64,000 nt of DNA from Devosia sp. MC521 (lineage in GTDB: Bacteria; Pseudomonadota; Alphaproteobacteria; Rhizobiales; Devosiaceae): NCBI RefSeq assembly GCF_014127105.1, contig NZ_CP059902.1, positions 1,831,001-1,895,000 on the forward strand. Reading direction: 5' to 3'. The notes below the pieces were generated by a model that ran no database searches, had not been told where the DNA came from, and saw nothing but the letters and a program-made list of their open reading frames with translations. Positions 46,109 to 56,453 of this stretch are shown in pieces. Position numbers and translations under genes: made by a program. Each line of letters begins with the position of its first letter. Positions within the stretch are counted from its first letter, which is position 1.

Positions 46109-46909
46109 TTGCTGGCACGCGGGCTGATCATCCTTCTGATGATCGTGACCCTGCTGCCGTTCCTGTCCATGCTCTCTGCGGCCCTTGCGCCGCAGGGAAC
46201 TTATCCCAATGGCCTGCAATGGCCGGCCGAACCGCAGTGGGGCAATTTTGTGCGCGCTTTCGAAGTCGCCAAAATGGACCAGCTGCTGCTTTCGAGCGTT
46301 CTGATTGTGCTCGGCGTGGTTCCGATTTCGGTGCTGCTCGCCACCATGGCTGGCTATGGCTTGGCCAAGCTCACGACCAATCGTTACAAGTGGCTCTACC
46401 TGATCTTCGTTTTCGGGCTCACCCTGCCGTTTGAGGCGGTGATCACCCCACTCTACTACGAAATTCGGGCCTTGGGCCTGCTCAACACGCGCTTTGCAAT
46501 CATTCTGCCGCTCATTGGTCTTTATATGCCCTTTGGCGTTTATTGGATGCGCGCGCACTTCCTCAACGTGCCAAACGATTTGACGGAAGCCGCACAGCTT
46601 GATGGTGCGACCCGCTGGAAAGAATTCTGGCATGTGCAGGTGCCGTTGGCGCGTCCGGCGATCATGTCGCTGACCATTCTGCTGTTCCTCTGGACCTGGA
46701 ACCAGTTCTTGCTGCCTGTGGTCTTGGTTCAGGACCCAATGCAGCGCTCCATGGCCGGTGCACTCGGCGCCTTCCAAGGCCAGTGGGGCACGGACGTTCC
46801 GCTGCTTTGCGCAGGCGCACTGCTGATCCTGACGCCGACCATCCTCATCTTCCTCATATTCCAACGTCAATTCGTTGCTGCCCTGATGCAGGGCGCGGTG
46901 AAGGGCTAA
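46109..46909 (+). CDS. Carbohydrate ABC transporter permease (MalG-type), probably 5' truncated
   Basis: The 266-residue protein has five or six membrane segments and the EAA motif (EAAQLDGATRWKEFWHVQVP) that contacts the ATPase. Homologues begin a few residues earlier with their own Met. Here the only start is TTG 46109 with no ribosome site, directly at the junction with the antisense fragment. The first permease and the substrate-binding protein genes expected upstream are absent. The ATPase gene follows 12 bases downstream. Confidence 0.8.
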   Translation: MLARGLIILLMIVTLLPFLSMLSAALAPQGTYPNGLQWPAEPQWGNFVRAFEVAKMDQLLLSSVLIVLGVVPISVLLATMAGYGLAKLTTNRYKWLYLIFVFGLTLPFEAVITPLYYEIRALGLLNTRFAIILPLIGLYMPFGVYWMRAHFLNVPNDLTEAAQLDGATRWKEFWHVQVPLARPAIMSLTILLFLWTWNQFLLPVVLVQDPMQRSMAGALGAFQGQWGTDVPLLCAGALLILTPTILIFLIFQRQFVAALMQGAVKG

Positions 46910-46921
46910 AGGAGAGCACTC

Positions 46922-48000
46922 ATGGCTGGCTTGACCATCCGTTCCGTCCATAAGAATTACGGCGATGTCCCGGTAATCAAGGGCGTTGACCTCGATATTT
47001 CGCATGGTGAGTTTGTCGTCTTCGTCGGCCCTTCGGGCTGCGGCAAGTCCACCCTATTGCGCATGATCGCAGGACTTGAAGACATTACCGATGGCACTAT
47101 TGCCATTGGTGATCGCGTGGTGAACGACGTGGAGCCGCGCGACCGCGGCGTTGCCATGGTGTTCCAGTCCTACGCGCTCTACCCGCATATGAGCGTTTAT
47201 GACAACGTCGGTTTCGGCTTGAAGCTGGCGGGGCACGCCCAAGGACGTCCGCGACGCGAAAATCCGGGAAGCGGCAAAGGTCCTGCAGATGGAACATCTG
47301 CTCGAGCGTAAGCCTGCACAGCTTTCGGGTGGTCAGCGCCAGCGCGTCGCCATCGGCCGCGCCATTGTGCGCAAGCCTGATGTGTTCCTCTTTGACGAGC
47401 CTTTGTCCAATCTAGACGCGGCCCTGCGCGGCGACATGCGCATGGAGCTGGCGCGTCTGCACAAAGACCTCAACGCAACCATGATCTATGTGACCCATGA
47501 TCAGGTTGAGGCGATGACCTTGGCCGACAAGATTGTGGTGTTGGATGGTGGCGTGGTTCAGCAGGTCGGCTCGCCGCTCGAGCTTTACAACAAACCAGCC
47601 AACCTTTTCGTCGCGGGCTTCATCGGCGCGCCAAATATGAACCTGGTCGAGGGCAAGATTGCCGCAATCGATGCTGGTGTCGCTACGCTTGCACTAGGCG
47701 ATACGCCAGTGTCGGTTTGCCTTGGACGGCTCTACCACCCTCAAGAGCAACGATACCGTCACGCTAGGCATTCGCCCACATGCGCTCGTTGCCGATCCGA
47801 ACGGCCCACTCAAGGGCATCGTTCAGCTCATCGAGCAGCTCGGCAACGAAACCGTTGTGCGCGTTAAACTCTCTGGCGGCACCGAGATCACCGCTGTGCT
47901 CCCGGGCCAATCGGGTCACGCCGTTGGCGCGCCGATCACCCTGGCGTTTGATCCAAGCAATGCCCATCTATTCGACGCAGACCAGCGTCGCGTGAATTAA
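46922..48000 (+). pseudogene. Sugar ABC transporter ATPase (MalK/UgpC-type), two frameshifts
   Basis: Three frames together make one normal 360-residue ATPase: Walker [11 protein letters not shown]-loop [10 protein letters not shown], signature [14 protein letters not shown], Walker [14 protein letters not shown], switch YVTHDQVEA, and a C-terminal MOBE/TOBE regulatory domain ([19 protein letters not shown]). The first shift is at the G run 47229-47232 (one extra G; without it the frame continues with [18 protein letters not shown]). The second is near 47718-47725 (one extra base, probably T in GTTTGCC). Both are single-base gains in homopolymers, so sequencing error is possible. Otherwise the transporter is dead, which fits the truncated permease. 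Confidence 0.8.
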
Positions 48001-48008
48001 CGACACGA

Positions 48009-48047
48009 GAAAGCCGCCCAAGTGCACACAATGCTTGGGTGGCTTTC
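48009..48047 (+). terminator. Hairpin after the ABC transporter genes
   Basis: A 14-bp stem GAAAGCCGCCCAAG (48009-48022) and CTTGGGTGGCTTTC (48034-48047) has one G-T pair. No T-run follows, so termination may be weak or bidirectional. Confidence 0.6.
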
Positions 48048-48624
48048 CGCTATGCTCCGATGGGAAGATTAACCGTTTGCCGTCGCGGCAACAACTTGAC
48101 GGAGCCACCCGCTCAGAGGCACGTCGACATCGGTTAGTGTCATCATCTAAAAAACGGCACGGTCGGGCGGAGTTAGCCGCACAAAGGACGGGCGCTCTGC
48201 TCTCATAAGCGCTAGACTCGTTGCGTGCGCTTCAAATGTCGTCGCCGCGCATATTACCAAGCATAAGTACACACCCGAGACCTCCTGTCCGGCATCAGCA
48301 CTTGTGCCTCAGGATAGCGCTTAAAAGGTAGGGGCAGTTCTGGCCCAAAGCTCCATTACTTCGGATGGCACTGTGCAGCATGCCAACCATAGTAACAGAC
48401 AACAAGGTGACGCAGTTAAAGACGCCGCCGCCGCTAGGCCTAAGGGCGTCAAACCGGGGCCCAGGGATGCGGCCGTTCAAGTAAGGAATGCCGCGCCTGT
48501 CTCGGCCAACCACGGGGTCGAGGGCTGGGACGAGGTCGATGAAGCGGTGAACGAGAGTTTTCGCGAGCGACCCAAGCGCCAAATACTCGGGCGCACGACG
48601 TTTGCCTGTAGACCGCACTTTCTC
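48048..48624. other. Gene-free stretch between the ABC genes and the response regulator
   Basis: I see no supported gene in these 577 bases. Overlapping frames at 48295-48618 (minus) and 48373-48744 (plus) have no ribosome site or family pattern. Confidence 0.4.
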
Positions 48625-48987
48625 CTACCGTACCAGCGCCATTTGCAACTGAAAGATAACGCCAGCCACGTGGATCGGCTTGGTGAAAACCGGTGCTGTG
48701 AGGGGCTCTGGCAGATCCGCGTCTCTATAACCCGTCGTGAATAGATAAGGGATCCGATGGCGGTCCAGCTCTTCTGCAACGGGGAAAATCATTTCCCCGC
48801 CGACACTCACATCAAGAACCGCAGCAGCTATGTCGTTCGTGTGCGCTAGCGCGTCTTCGACGCTCAAAACGGGTCCGACTACGTCTGCGCCCAGCGCTTG
48901 GAGCTGATCAATTAAGTCGGCGACAAGGAGGACGTCGTCCTCAACGACCAACACACGTCGTCCGCCAAATGCATTGTTTTCATTCAT
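48625..48987 (-). CDS. Single-domain response regulator
   Basis: The 120-residue protein is a receiver domain only: acidic pair VLVVEDDVLL, phosphoacceptor Asp in AAVLDVSVGGE, Thr in FTTGYRD, and Lys in VFTKPIHV. Single-domain receivers act by binding partners or as phosphate sinks. It is divergent from the large hybrid kinase gene 498 bases away, a possible partner. Confidence 0.9.
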   Translation of the reverse strand: MNENNAFGGRRVLVVEDDVLLVADLIDQLQALGADVVGPVLSVEDALAHTNDIAAAVLDVSVGGEMIFPVAEELDRHRIPYLFTTGYRDADLPEPLTAPVFTKPIHVAGVIFQLQMALVR

Positions 48988-49484
48988 ACTTCAGTCTCCC
49001 GTTCATGAGCGCTAACGCGGAACGAAAAGAGCTGTTGCTTGGACGTGTGTTTCTCCACTTCGATCAAAGTTTATTCTGACGAGATAATCGGGACGACCTT
49101 GTGTCCGCCTAAGTCCGGCCACCTTGCAAGACATTCCCTGGGCCCTACTGGCAACTGCGCTTTGTCCCAATGCAGCCTGATCGCGGGCCATTTCACGTCA
49201 ATATTGGCGATATCGTTCAAACATCTTCCGCTTGAATATTAACACAAGTCAATGAAGCTTTTTTAGGAACGCTTCTGAGGAAATCAGAGTATTAAACTGA
49301 CACCGATGGAGAACACCCCAGCGCGTGCTGTGGCGTTGCCTCATGAGGAAGCATCGGAACGGTGGTTCAGCTAAGTGTTTGTTTAGTTGCAGGGCGGCAT
49401 TCGGTGCCGCCCGACGATTCATAGAGACTTGGTGGACTAACGCACTGAACAAATAAGAAGACGACATATGCCGGGAGTATCTGA
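48988..49484. promoter_or_regulatory. Divergent region between the response regulator and the hybrid kinase
   Basis: The 497 bases should hold both promoters. No gene or clear operator is visible. AT-rich sequence at 49225-49290 is the likeliest promoter area. Confidence 0.35.
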
Positions 49485-52400
49485 GTGCCGACGCCAGCAA
49501 ACGCGCTAGAAAGTGTTTTCCCGGGTAACAGCGAGATGGCCAAGCTCATGCGGGCGACAGACTGGAGCCAGTCCGCTTTAGGCGCGCCTGCATCATGGCC
49601 AATTTCGCTCAGAGTGGCATTGGGTATCCTGCTAACGTCGCGCTTTGAGATGTGGCTCGGTTGGGGACCGGACGTCTCGTTTTTTTATAACGACGCCTAT
49701 CGGCCGACACTGGGTATCAAGCATCCCAATTCCCTAGCGCAACCCACGGCAAAATTATGGGCGGAGATTTGGGACGACGTGGAGCCCCGCATACGTCAAG
49801 TTTACGACACCGGCCAAGCAACCTGGGACCGGGCGCTGCTCCTCATTTTAGAGCGCTCGGGCGAGCCAGAAGAGACCTATCATACCTTCTCTTACAGCCC
49901 AATTCTGGGAGAGAGCGGCAAAACCGAAGGCCTTCTGTGTGCCGTGACGGAGGATACACTCCAGGTCATTTCCGAACGCAGGATGGAAACGCTCCGCAAT
50001 CTCTCCCTGCGCCTCGCGGGAGCGACCGATGCGCGTTCTGTGCTGAGTGCTGCCCATGAAGTCATAGGCACCAACGCGCACGACCTCCCCTTCACGCTCG
50101 CCTATCTCTTTAATGACGGTACGCCGGAACTCGCATTTACGACTGGGATCGCGGAAGACGAATTCCCCGCAGCGCTCTGTGAGATTGTCTCCCTCGACGT
50201 CAGGACGCCGCAGGATGTGCAGTCGCTAAGCGCCACCCTGCCCACTGGCGCATGGGACCGAGCTGCGCGCGAAGTTATTGCGGTGCCACTGGTTGGCCAA
50301 GGTGCGGAGGCCAACCTTGGGGTGATCCTGGTCGCGCTGAATCCGCTTCGCCCTTTCGACGAAGACTATGCAGGTTTCCTCAATCTTATTGCGGGCCAAG
50401 TGGCAGCGGGCCTCGCCGGCGCTGACGCCTATGAATCTGAGCGACGCAGAAGCCGCGCGCTGTCCGATGCGCTCCGTATGCGTCAAGACGCAGCCGAAGT
50501 TTTGGAGCGCGCCAATCTTCGCCTCGCGACGGAAATTGACAAGCGTACTGGCGAGCGAGACCGACTTCGCGCGCTGTTTCAGAACGCACCGAGTTTTATG
50601 TGCATTTTGAGCGGACCGGAACATACGTTCGAGTTTGCCAACCACGCCTATAGCGAATTGGTGGGACAACGAGACTTGGTTGGCATGACCATCCGGGAAG
50701 CACTGCCCGACGTCGAAGGCCAAGGCTATTTCGAGTTGTTGGACGAAGTCTACAACACGGCTACGCCTTTCGTTGGCCGAGAGATGGCCGTCACCATTTA
50801 TCGTGATAGCAGATCTCTGCCTGAGGAGAGGTTTGTTAACCTGGTCTATCAGCCAATTTTTGACGAGAAAGGCGCGGTGACCGGCATCTTTGCCGAAGGC
50901 CACGACGTCACAGACCAAAAGCGTGCCGAGGAAAGCCTCCGGCAAATCAACGATAATTTGGCTGATCTCGTCACGGCTCGAACGCACGAGCGCGACATGA
51001 CGTGGCGGGTGAGCGAGGATCTATTCATTGTCTGCGGCTTTGATTACGCCATTCGGAACGTCAATCCCGCTTGGTCGGCAGCCCTTGGCTACACTCAGGA
51101 CGAGCTCACCCGGATGTCGTTCTATGACATTTTCCATCCTGACGACTTGATGAGTGTACGAGACCAAACGAAAGCTCTTTCAGAAGGACGTACGATCAAG
51201 GATCTCGATTGGCGTTTGCGCAGCAGCGATGGAAAATACCTCTGGTATTCGTGGTCCTGCGTTCCCGAGGGCGATCAATTCTATGGTGCAGGTCGCGACG
51301 TTACTTCCCGCAAAATACTTGAAGAGCAGCTCCGCCGCTCCCAGAAAATGGAGGCCTTGGGCCAACTGACCGGCGGCGTTGCTCATGATTTCAACAACCT
51401 CCTGCAGGTGATCAGCGGCAATTTACAGCTCCTGAACAAAGATGTTGCTGGAAACAGTCGCGCCGAAAGTCGCGTCCAAAACGCGCTTGCGGGGGTCACC
51501 CGCGGTTCAAAACTCGCCAGTCAGCTTCTCGCCTTTGGCCGCAGACAGCCGCTTGAGCCGCGAGTGGTCAACGTTGGTCGGTTCCTCAAGGGAATGGACG
51601 ACATGCTACGGCGGACGCTGGGTGAAGAAATCGAGCTTGAAACAGTCGTTTCGGGCGGTCTTTGGAATACCATGATCGACCCGAACCAAATCGAAAATGC
51701 CGTCCTCAACCTAGCGATTAACGCTCGCGATGCGATGAACGGCCGAGGACGCCTCACCGTTGAGGCGAGCAATGCGGCCCTCGATGAAACCTATGCCCGC
51801 GCAAACGACGCTGAGCCCGGGCAATACGTGTTGATTGCAGTTACAGATACCGGAACCGGCATACCGGAAGATATGCTGGAGAAAGTTTTCGAGCCCTTCT
51901 TCTCGACAAAACCCGAAGGCAAAGGCACAGGCCTTGGACTTTCCATGGTCTATGGCCTTGTTAAGCAATCCAATGGTCACGTCAAAATTTACAGTGAGCT
52001 CGGCCACGGAACGACCGTTAAAATCTACCTGCCGCGCACTCAAGCCACTGAGGATATCTTGCTCGACCTGCGGGACGCACCCGTGCAAGGAGGGACTGAA
52101 ACAGTCCTCGTCGTGGAAGATGATGATGAGGTCAGAGAAACGACGGTCGTCCTGCTGACCGACCTTGGCTATCGTACGCTTCGCGCCAGAGACGCAGCCA
52201 GCGCTCTAACAGTTATTGAGAGCGGCGTTCCGATCGATCTTTTGTTCACCGACGTGGTCATGCCAGGGCCACTGCGCAGCCCAGAGCTTGCTCGTAAGGC
52301 GGTCGAACGACTACCGCACCTCGCTGTCCTCTTCACCTCGGGTTACACCGAGAATGCCATCGTACACGGTGGCAGATTAGACGCTGGCGTTGAACTTCTC

Positions 52401-52883
52401 CCAAAGCCGTATTCCCGCGAAAACCTCGCGCGGAAAATTCGCCATGTTCTGGTCAATCAGCAACAACGTAACGCAGCCGCACAGGCACTCAATTCCGAGC
52501 AGGCGGATCGACCCACTTCTGTCACTAGCGTCTCGCTCAATATCTTGCTGGTGGAAGATGATCCTCTTATCCAGCTGAACACTGCTGATATGCTTGAAAG
52601 TCTGGGCCATGTGGTGCTGAGCGCCGCAACCGGAAGACAGGCTCTCGGCCTGATTGGCAGGGATATCGATTTGCTCATGACCGATTTGGGCCTGCCCGAT
52701 ATGCATGGCACTGACCTCGTCACAGCCTACCGCGAACAGCGGCCAAACCTGCCCGTTTTGATCGCGTCAGGCGATGTGGCCGCAGCCCGCACAATCGATA
52801 ATGTCAGTATTCTTCTCAAGCCTTACAGTGCGACAGATATCGCCAAAGCCCTGCTTGCGCTTCCTTCTCAATCTGAACGCTAG
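49485..52883 (+). CDS. Hybrid sensor histidine kinase with PAS/GAF input and two receivers
   Basis: The 1132-residue soluble kinase starts at GTG 49485 with GGGAG 8 bases upstream. Order: PAS-like N-terminus (about 20-165), GAF-like (170-330), a coiled linker, PAS (370-500), PAS (530-610), HisKA with H634 in [13 protein letters not shown], HATPase ([25 protein letters not shown], cut here for brevity: N box and G boxes are present), receiver 1 (D923 in LLFTDVVMP), receiver 2 (D1067 in [10 protein letters not shown]). There is no membrane segment, so it senses a cytoplasmic signal. The double receiver suggests a phosphorelay or signal damping. No output regulator is adjacent except the single-domain receiver gene upstream. 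Confidence 0.93.
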   Translation: MPTPANALESVFPGNSEMAKLMRATDWSQSALGAPASWPISLRVALGILLTSRFEMWLGWGPDVSFFYNDAYRPTLGIKHPNSLAQPTAKLWAEIWDDVEPRIRQVYDTGQATWDRALLLILERSGEPEETYHTFSYSPILGESGKTEGLLCAVTEDTLQVISERRMETLRNLSLRLAGATDARSVLSAAHEVIGTNAHDLPFTLAYLFNDGTPELAFTTGIAEDEFPAALCEIVSLDVRTPQDVQSLSATLPTGAWDRAAREVIAVPLVGQGAEANLGVILVALNPLRPFDEDYAGFLNLIAGQVAAGLAGADAYESERRRSRALSDALRMRQDAAEVLERANLRLATEIDKRTGERDRLRALFQNAPSFMCILSGPEHTFEFANHAYSELVGQRDLVGMTIREALPDVEGQGYFELLDEVYNTATPFVGREMAVTIYRDSRSLPEERFVNLVYQPIFDEKGAVTGIFAEGHDVTDQKRAEESLRQINDNLADLVTARTHERDMTWRVSEDLFIVCGFDYAIRNVNPAWSAALGYTQDELTRMSFYDIFHPDDLMSVRDQTKALSEGRTIKDLDWRLRSSDGKYLWYSWSCVPEGDQFYGAGRDVTSRKILEEQLRRSQKMEALGQLTGGVAHDFNNLLQVISGNLQLLNKDVAGNSRAESRVQNALAGVTRGSKLASQLLAFGRRQPLEPRVVNVGRFLKGMDDMLRRTLGEEIELETVVSGGLWNTMIDPNQIENAVLNLAINARDAMNGRGRLTVEASNAALDETYARANDAEPGQYVLIAVTDTGTGIPEDMLEKVFEPFFSTKPEGKGTGLGLSMVYGLVKQSNGHVKIYSELGHGTTVKIYLPRTQATEDILLDLRDAPVQGGTETVLVVEDDDEVRETTVVLLTDLGYRTLRARDAASALTVIESGVPIDLLFTDVVMPGPLRSPELARKAVERLPHLAVLFTSGYTENAIVHGGRLDAGVELLPKPYSRENLARKIRHVLVNQQQRNAAAQALNSEQADRPTSVTSVSLNILLVEDDPLIQLNTADMLESLGHVVLSAATGRQALGLIGRDIDLLMTDLGLPDMHGTDLVTAYREQRPNLPVLIASGDVAAARTIDNVSILLKPYSATDIAKALLALPSQSER

Positions 52884-53119
52884 GACGGGGTGTCATACCA
52901 CAGACGGGAAGCGCAAACTTGGTCCCAGTTAAACTGCCCGCGAACTAGGCAAAGACCGACCGTGGGCGCGAGAAGAGAGCACGCTCAGACCGCGCCCCTT
53001 ACAAAGGTAACTCATTGCGTCCAAGCGTAGATTTCGAGGTTTTTTAGCTTGGTGCGCACTGGACGATCGGCCCAGAGGTCAGTCATAAATAGCTCATGGT
53101 ATTAATACGGTAACGCAAT

Positions 53120-54139
53120 GTGATGGCGCATAACGAAGACAGCAGAGCCCGAGATTTCGCTGATCTGTCTTCGCGGATGAGCAGGCTCGAAAACCGCTAT
53201 CGCACGCTAATCGACAATGTCGATGTGGGGATCTGCATCGCCAAGATGAAGTTCGACGACAATCTGCGCGCTGTCGACTATTTCATCCTAGACGGTAACT
53301 CAGCTTACGAGCGCCACACGGGGCTCTACGGCACCGTCGGTCGTTGGGTCTCTGACTTTGCTCCAGATCTGGAGCGGGCATGGTTCGACACCTATGGCCG
53401 TGTCGCCTTGACCGGTACACCTGCTCGTTTCGAGCTACAGGCCGCGCCCTTAGGAAACAGATGGTTTGAAGTTGAAGCCCATCGCGTTGGAAATCCAGTG
53501 GATTTCGAAGTCGCGATCCTCTTTACAGACATCACAGACAAGCGCGCTGAGCGTGAGAGCCAGCAAACGATTAATCGCGAACTCGCACACAGGATGAAGA
53601 ATTTCGTCTCGATTGTGCAATCTATGATCTCTCAGACACTGCGCCGATCGATATCCACGCAAGAAGCGGAAAAGGCAATTGACGGCCGTCTGCTCGCCTT
53701 TGCGCGCGCGCAGGATCTTCTGGGCGACGAAATCCTCAACGGCGCTGACATCTTGCCGGTGGTTCTCTCGTCCATATCACCGCACCAGACGCATGATCGA
53801 CGCATTAAAATCTCGGGTGAAGCCTTTGCTCTCAGCGCCAGGCGCGCCCTAGCCCTATCGCTTGCCCTACACGAGCTTGCGACCAACTCCATCAAGTACG
53901 GGGCCCTATCCAACGAGGTCGGACAGGTCAACTTAAACTGGAGTTTCGACGACAACCGCATCGATATTTTTTGGCGTGAAATCGGCGGCCCGCTCGTCGT
54001 GCCCCCGTCCTCCCAAGGGTTCGGATCGCGGCTGATCGAGATCGTCGGAGCCAATTTCGATGGCACGTCTCATTTGGAATTTGCACCAGACGGGGTGATT
54101 TTCTCTCTAAGCGCCCCTGCCCGTCCCAGCACCAGTTAA
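53120..54139 (+). CDS. HWE-family sensor histidine kinase with PAS domain
   Basis: The 339-residue soluble kinase has an N-terminal coiled start and a PAS domain (about 25-145, IDNVDVGICIAKM). An HWE/HisKA_2 dimerisation domain with H157 (ELAHRMKNFVSIVQSM) precedes an ATPase domain with LALHELATNSIKYGAL and FWREIGGP, whose W-x-E gives the class its name. Such kinases are typical of Hyphomicrobiales, often acting on general stress or light signals. The start may be GTG 53120 or ATG 53123. It lies 236 bases after the hybrid kinase. Confidence 0.92.
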   Translation: MMAHNEDSRARDFADLSSRMSRLENRYRTLIDNVDVGICIAKMKFDDNLRAVDYFILDGNSAYERHTGLYGTVGRWVSDFAPDLERAWFDTYGRVALTGTPARFELQAAPLGNRWFEVEAHRVGNPVDFEVAILFTDITDKRAERESQQTINRELAHRMKNFVSIVQSMISQTLRRSISTQEAEKAIDGRLLAFARAQDLLGDEILNGADILPVVLSSISPHQTHDRRIKISGEAFALSARRALALSLALHELATNSIKYGALSNEVGQVNLNWSFDDNRIDIFWREIGGPLVVPPSSQGFGSRLIEIVGANFDGTSHLEFAPDGVIFSLSAPARPSTS

Positions 54140-54170
54140 AAAGGTGCGGACTGAACTCGCTTCTATGCGG

Positions 54171-54629
54171 CTACTTACGCTGCTCAGTGGCGGCGAGCAC
54201 GGCTTTCTCTAGTAGGCGTTTGAGTTCGTCGCGCTCCTGAGCGTCGAGCCCGCGTACGAGCTGGTCCTGCGCGTTGGCTACTGCGCGATGCGCAACCGAC
54301 AAAGCAGCCTCGCCCTGCTCGGTCAAAGTCAACACTTTGGCCCGCCGGTCCTGCGCGTTGGTTTGTCGTGACACGAAGCCCTTATCGACCAAGCGATCAA
54401 CGACGCCGCCAATTGTCGTTCGGTCGTAAGAGATAAGTACGGCCAATGTCGCTTGGTCAATTGTTGGCTGATCACCAATGGCACCCAGCGCGGAATATTG
54501 AACCGGCGTCATATCCAATCCCACACGCCGAAATTCCGCGTCGATCAACGCGGTGGAGATTTGGTTGAAGCGACGGGCCAGCTGCCCCGGGTAACTCGTG
54601 ACCGACAAAAACCTCTCCAAAATTGACAC
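54171..54629 (-). CDS. MarR-family transcriptional regulator
   Basis: The 152-residue winged-helix repressor has the pattern LTPVQYSALGAIGDQPTIDQATLAVLISYDRTTIGGVVDRL cut to its landmarks: helix-turn-helix around DQATLAVLISYDRTTI and wing around VSRQTNAQDRRAKVLTLTE. It is divergent from the FtsI-like gene with a 96-base gap, which may carry its operator. Ligands of this class are often small phenolics or drugs. Confidence 0.92.
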   Translation of the reverse strand: MSILERFLSVTSYPGQLARRFNQISTALIDAEFRRVGLDMTPVQYSALGAIGDQPTIDQATLAVLISYDRTTIGGVVDRLVDKGFVSRQTNAQDRRAKVLTLTEQGEAALSVAHRAVANAQDQLVRGLDAQERDELKRLLEKAVLAATEQRK

Positions 54630-54725
54630 GCATACTGATAATCAGTACGCTTACTAATAGCGCAAGAGCGTAACCTCTATGGCCGAGACGTTCGCCTTTA
54701 TCATCTTGATCGCATTGGACCTCCC

Positions 54726-56453
54726 ATGCAATTGCCGCCAAGAGTAAAACCTGCCCAAATCCCGGCCCATGAAACGGCTGACCCCGTTTCTATCGTCGGT
54801 CAACGAGCACAAACTTTGGCTGTTACACGCTGGCGTATCCAACTGCTCGTCTTGGCAATAGTCCTCGGTTTTCTCGTGATCGCGCTCCGGCTGTGGTCAC
54901 TGGGCGCGGCTGAGGTGAATAGTCAGGCGCGGGGCAGCGCACTGAACGCCGCTCTGGCGTCGCGGCCGGTCGTCTACGATCGCAATGGCATCATCATGGC
55001 CATTGATATTCTCGTCCCCTCCTTGTTTGCAGAACCGCGCCGTATTGTGGATGTCGAAGAAGCCGCACAAGCGGTCCACACAGTGCTCCCCCAGCTCGAG
55101 TTAGCGTGGTTGCGAAAACGATTGAGCGGCGATAGCGGGTTTGCATGGATCGCCCGTGAACTTACGCCAAAAATCCAGACCGACTTAATGCGTCTTGGAA
55201 TACCTGGCCTCGATTTTGTCACCGAGACCAAACGCTTTTACCCCGCGTACCGACAAGCGGCTCACGTGATGGGCGCGGCGAACATAGACAACATCGGCAT
55301 TGCGGGCATCGAGCACTATATCGACCGATCTCGAGACGTCGTCCTCCTGCAAGAGCTTGGGCTGGCTCGTGCGGCGACCCTAGAGCCCGTATCGTTATCG
55401 CTAGACATGCGGGTTCAGAACATTCTGCACAATCAGCTCGCGGACGCCCTGATCCGGTATCAAGCGATCGCCGGTGCGGGGGCACTCATAGATGTCCAAA
55501 GCGGTGAGATAATCGCCCTCGTGTCACTCCCCGACTTCGACCCTAACCATCCCTCGCAAATGCTTGAATCAGGGCGATTTAACCGGATCACTGCGGCCAA
55601 ATTCGAACCCGCCTCCATTTTCAAGCCCCTCACGATCGCTGCGGCTCTCGATGCCGGTGCCGTTACCTTGCACGACCAAGTTGATGCTCGAACCCCCGTG
55701 CGGTTCGGCCGACATTCCATTTCCGACTACTATGGAAAATACCGCCACCTGACGGTGCCGGAAGTGTTAGTGCATTCATCCAACATCGGCACGGTACGGA
55801 TTGCAGAGCGCCTAGGAGCGGAGAATTTTCGGGAGTTCCTGACCCGCATCGGCATGGATGTCCCCCCTGTCATCGAACTGCCAGAAGTCACCGCCCCGGT
55901 CGTGCCTAAGGCATTTTCGGCCGTTACAGCGGCAACCGTCTCCTTCGGTCACGGCTTGAGCGTCACGCCACTTCAAATGCTCACGGCAACAGCAGCTTTA
56001 GTGAACGGGGGCCACCTGCCAACGCCAACATTGATCGCTAATGCGGGCGATAACACGAGCGAGATGAAGCGCGTCATCAAAGCTCATACGAGCCTTCAAA
56101 TGCGCTACTTGCTGCGCCTGAATGCACTTGATGGCTCAGCGCGTCGGGCAAACAATCTTGCCGAAGGGTATCGCTTGGGCGGTAAAACAGGCACCGCCGA
56201 AAAAGTAGTAGCTGGCCGATATTCAAGCGAGAAAGTTACCACGTTTTTCTCATCTGCCTTTCCCCTTGATGCGCCTCGATATGCCATGCTCATCATGATC
56301 GACGAACCAAAGCGCGAGCAGCCCGGAAGTGGTCGCACAGCCGCCTACAATGCCGGCGATGTCACTGGCCGAGTCCTTCAAAGGATTGCTCCCATGTTAG
56401 GCATAGTCCCATCCGAGTGGACAAATGTGCCCGCGGCCCTCTTAGAGCGATAA
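54726..56453 (+). CDS. FtsI/PBP3-like class B penicillin-binding protein
   Basis: The 575-residue transpeptidase has an N-terminal anchor (30-50, LVLAIVLGFLVIALRLWSLG), a pedestal domain (AGIEHYIDRSRD), SxxK S297-K300 (PASIFKPL), SxN in VHSSNIGTVRIAERLG, and K487-T-G489 (LGGKTGTAEKV). It cross-links septal peptidoglycan or does so under special conditions. It is not in a division/cell-wall cluster, so it is probably an additional paralogue. The divergent MarR regulator could control it, for example under beta-lactam stress; this is inference from position. Confidence 0.9.
   Translation: MQLPPRVKPAQIPAHETADPVSIVGQRAQTLAVTRWRIQLLVLAIVLGFLVIALRLWSLGAAEVNSQARGSALNAALASRPVVYDRNGIIMAIDILVPSLFAEPRRIVDVEEAAQAVHTVLPQLELAWLRKRLSGDSGFAWIARELTPKIQTDLMRLGIPGLDFVTETKRFYPAYRQAAHVMGAANIDNIGIAGIEHYIDRSRDVVLLQELGLARAATLEPVSLSLDMRVQNILHNQLADALIRYQAIAGAGALIDVQSGEIIALVSLPDFDPNHPSQMLESGRFNRITAAKFEPASIFKPLTIAAALDAGAVTLHDQVDARTPVRFGRHSISDYYGKYRHLTVPEVLVHSSNIGTVRIAERLGAENFREFLTRIGMDVPPVIELPEVTAPVVPKAFSAVTAATVSFGHGLSVTPLQMLTATAALVNGGHLPTPTLIANAGDNTSEMKRVIKAHTSLQMRYLLRLNALDGSARRANNLAEGYRLGGKTGTAEKVVAGRYSSEKVTTFFSSAFPLDAPRYAMLIMIDEPKREQPGSGRTAAYNAGDVTGRVLQRIAPMLGIVPSEWTNVPAALLER

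Noticed and set aside
48295..48618. 107-residue minus-strand frame downstream of the response regulator
   Set aside because: No ribosome site and no resemblance to a known protein.
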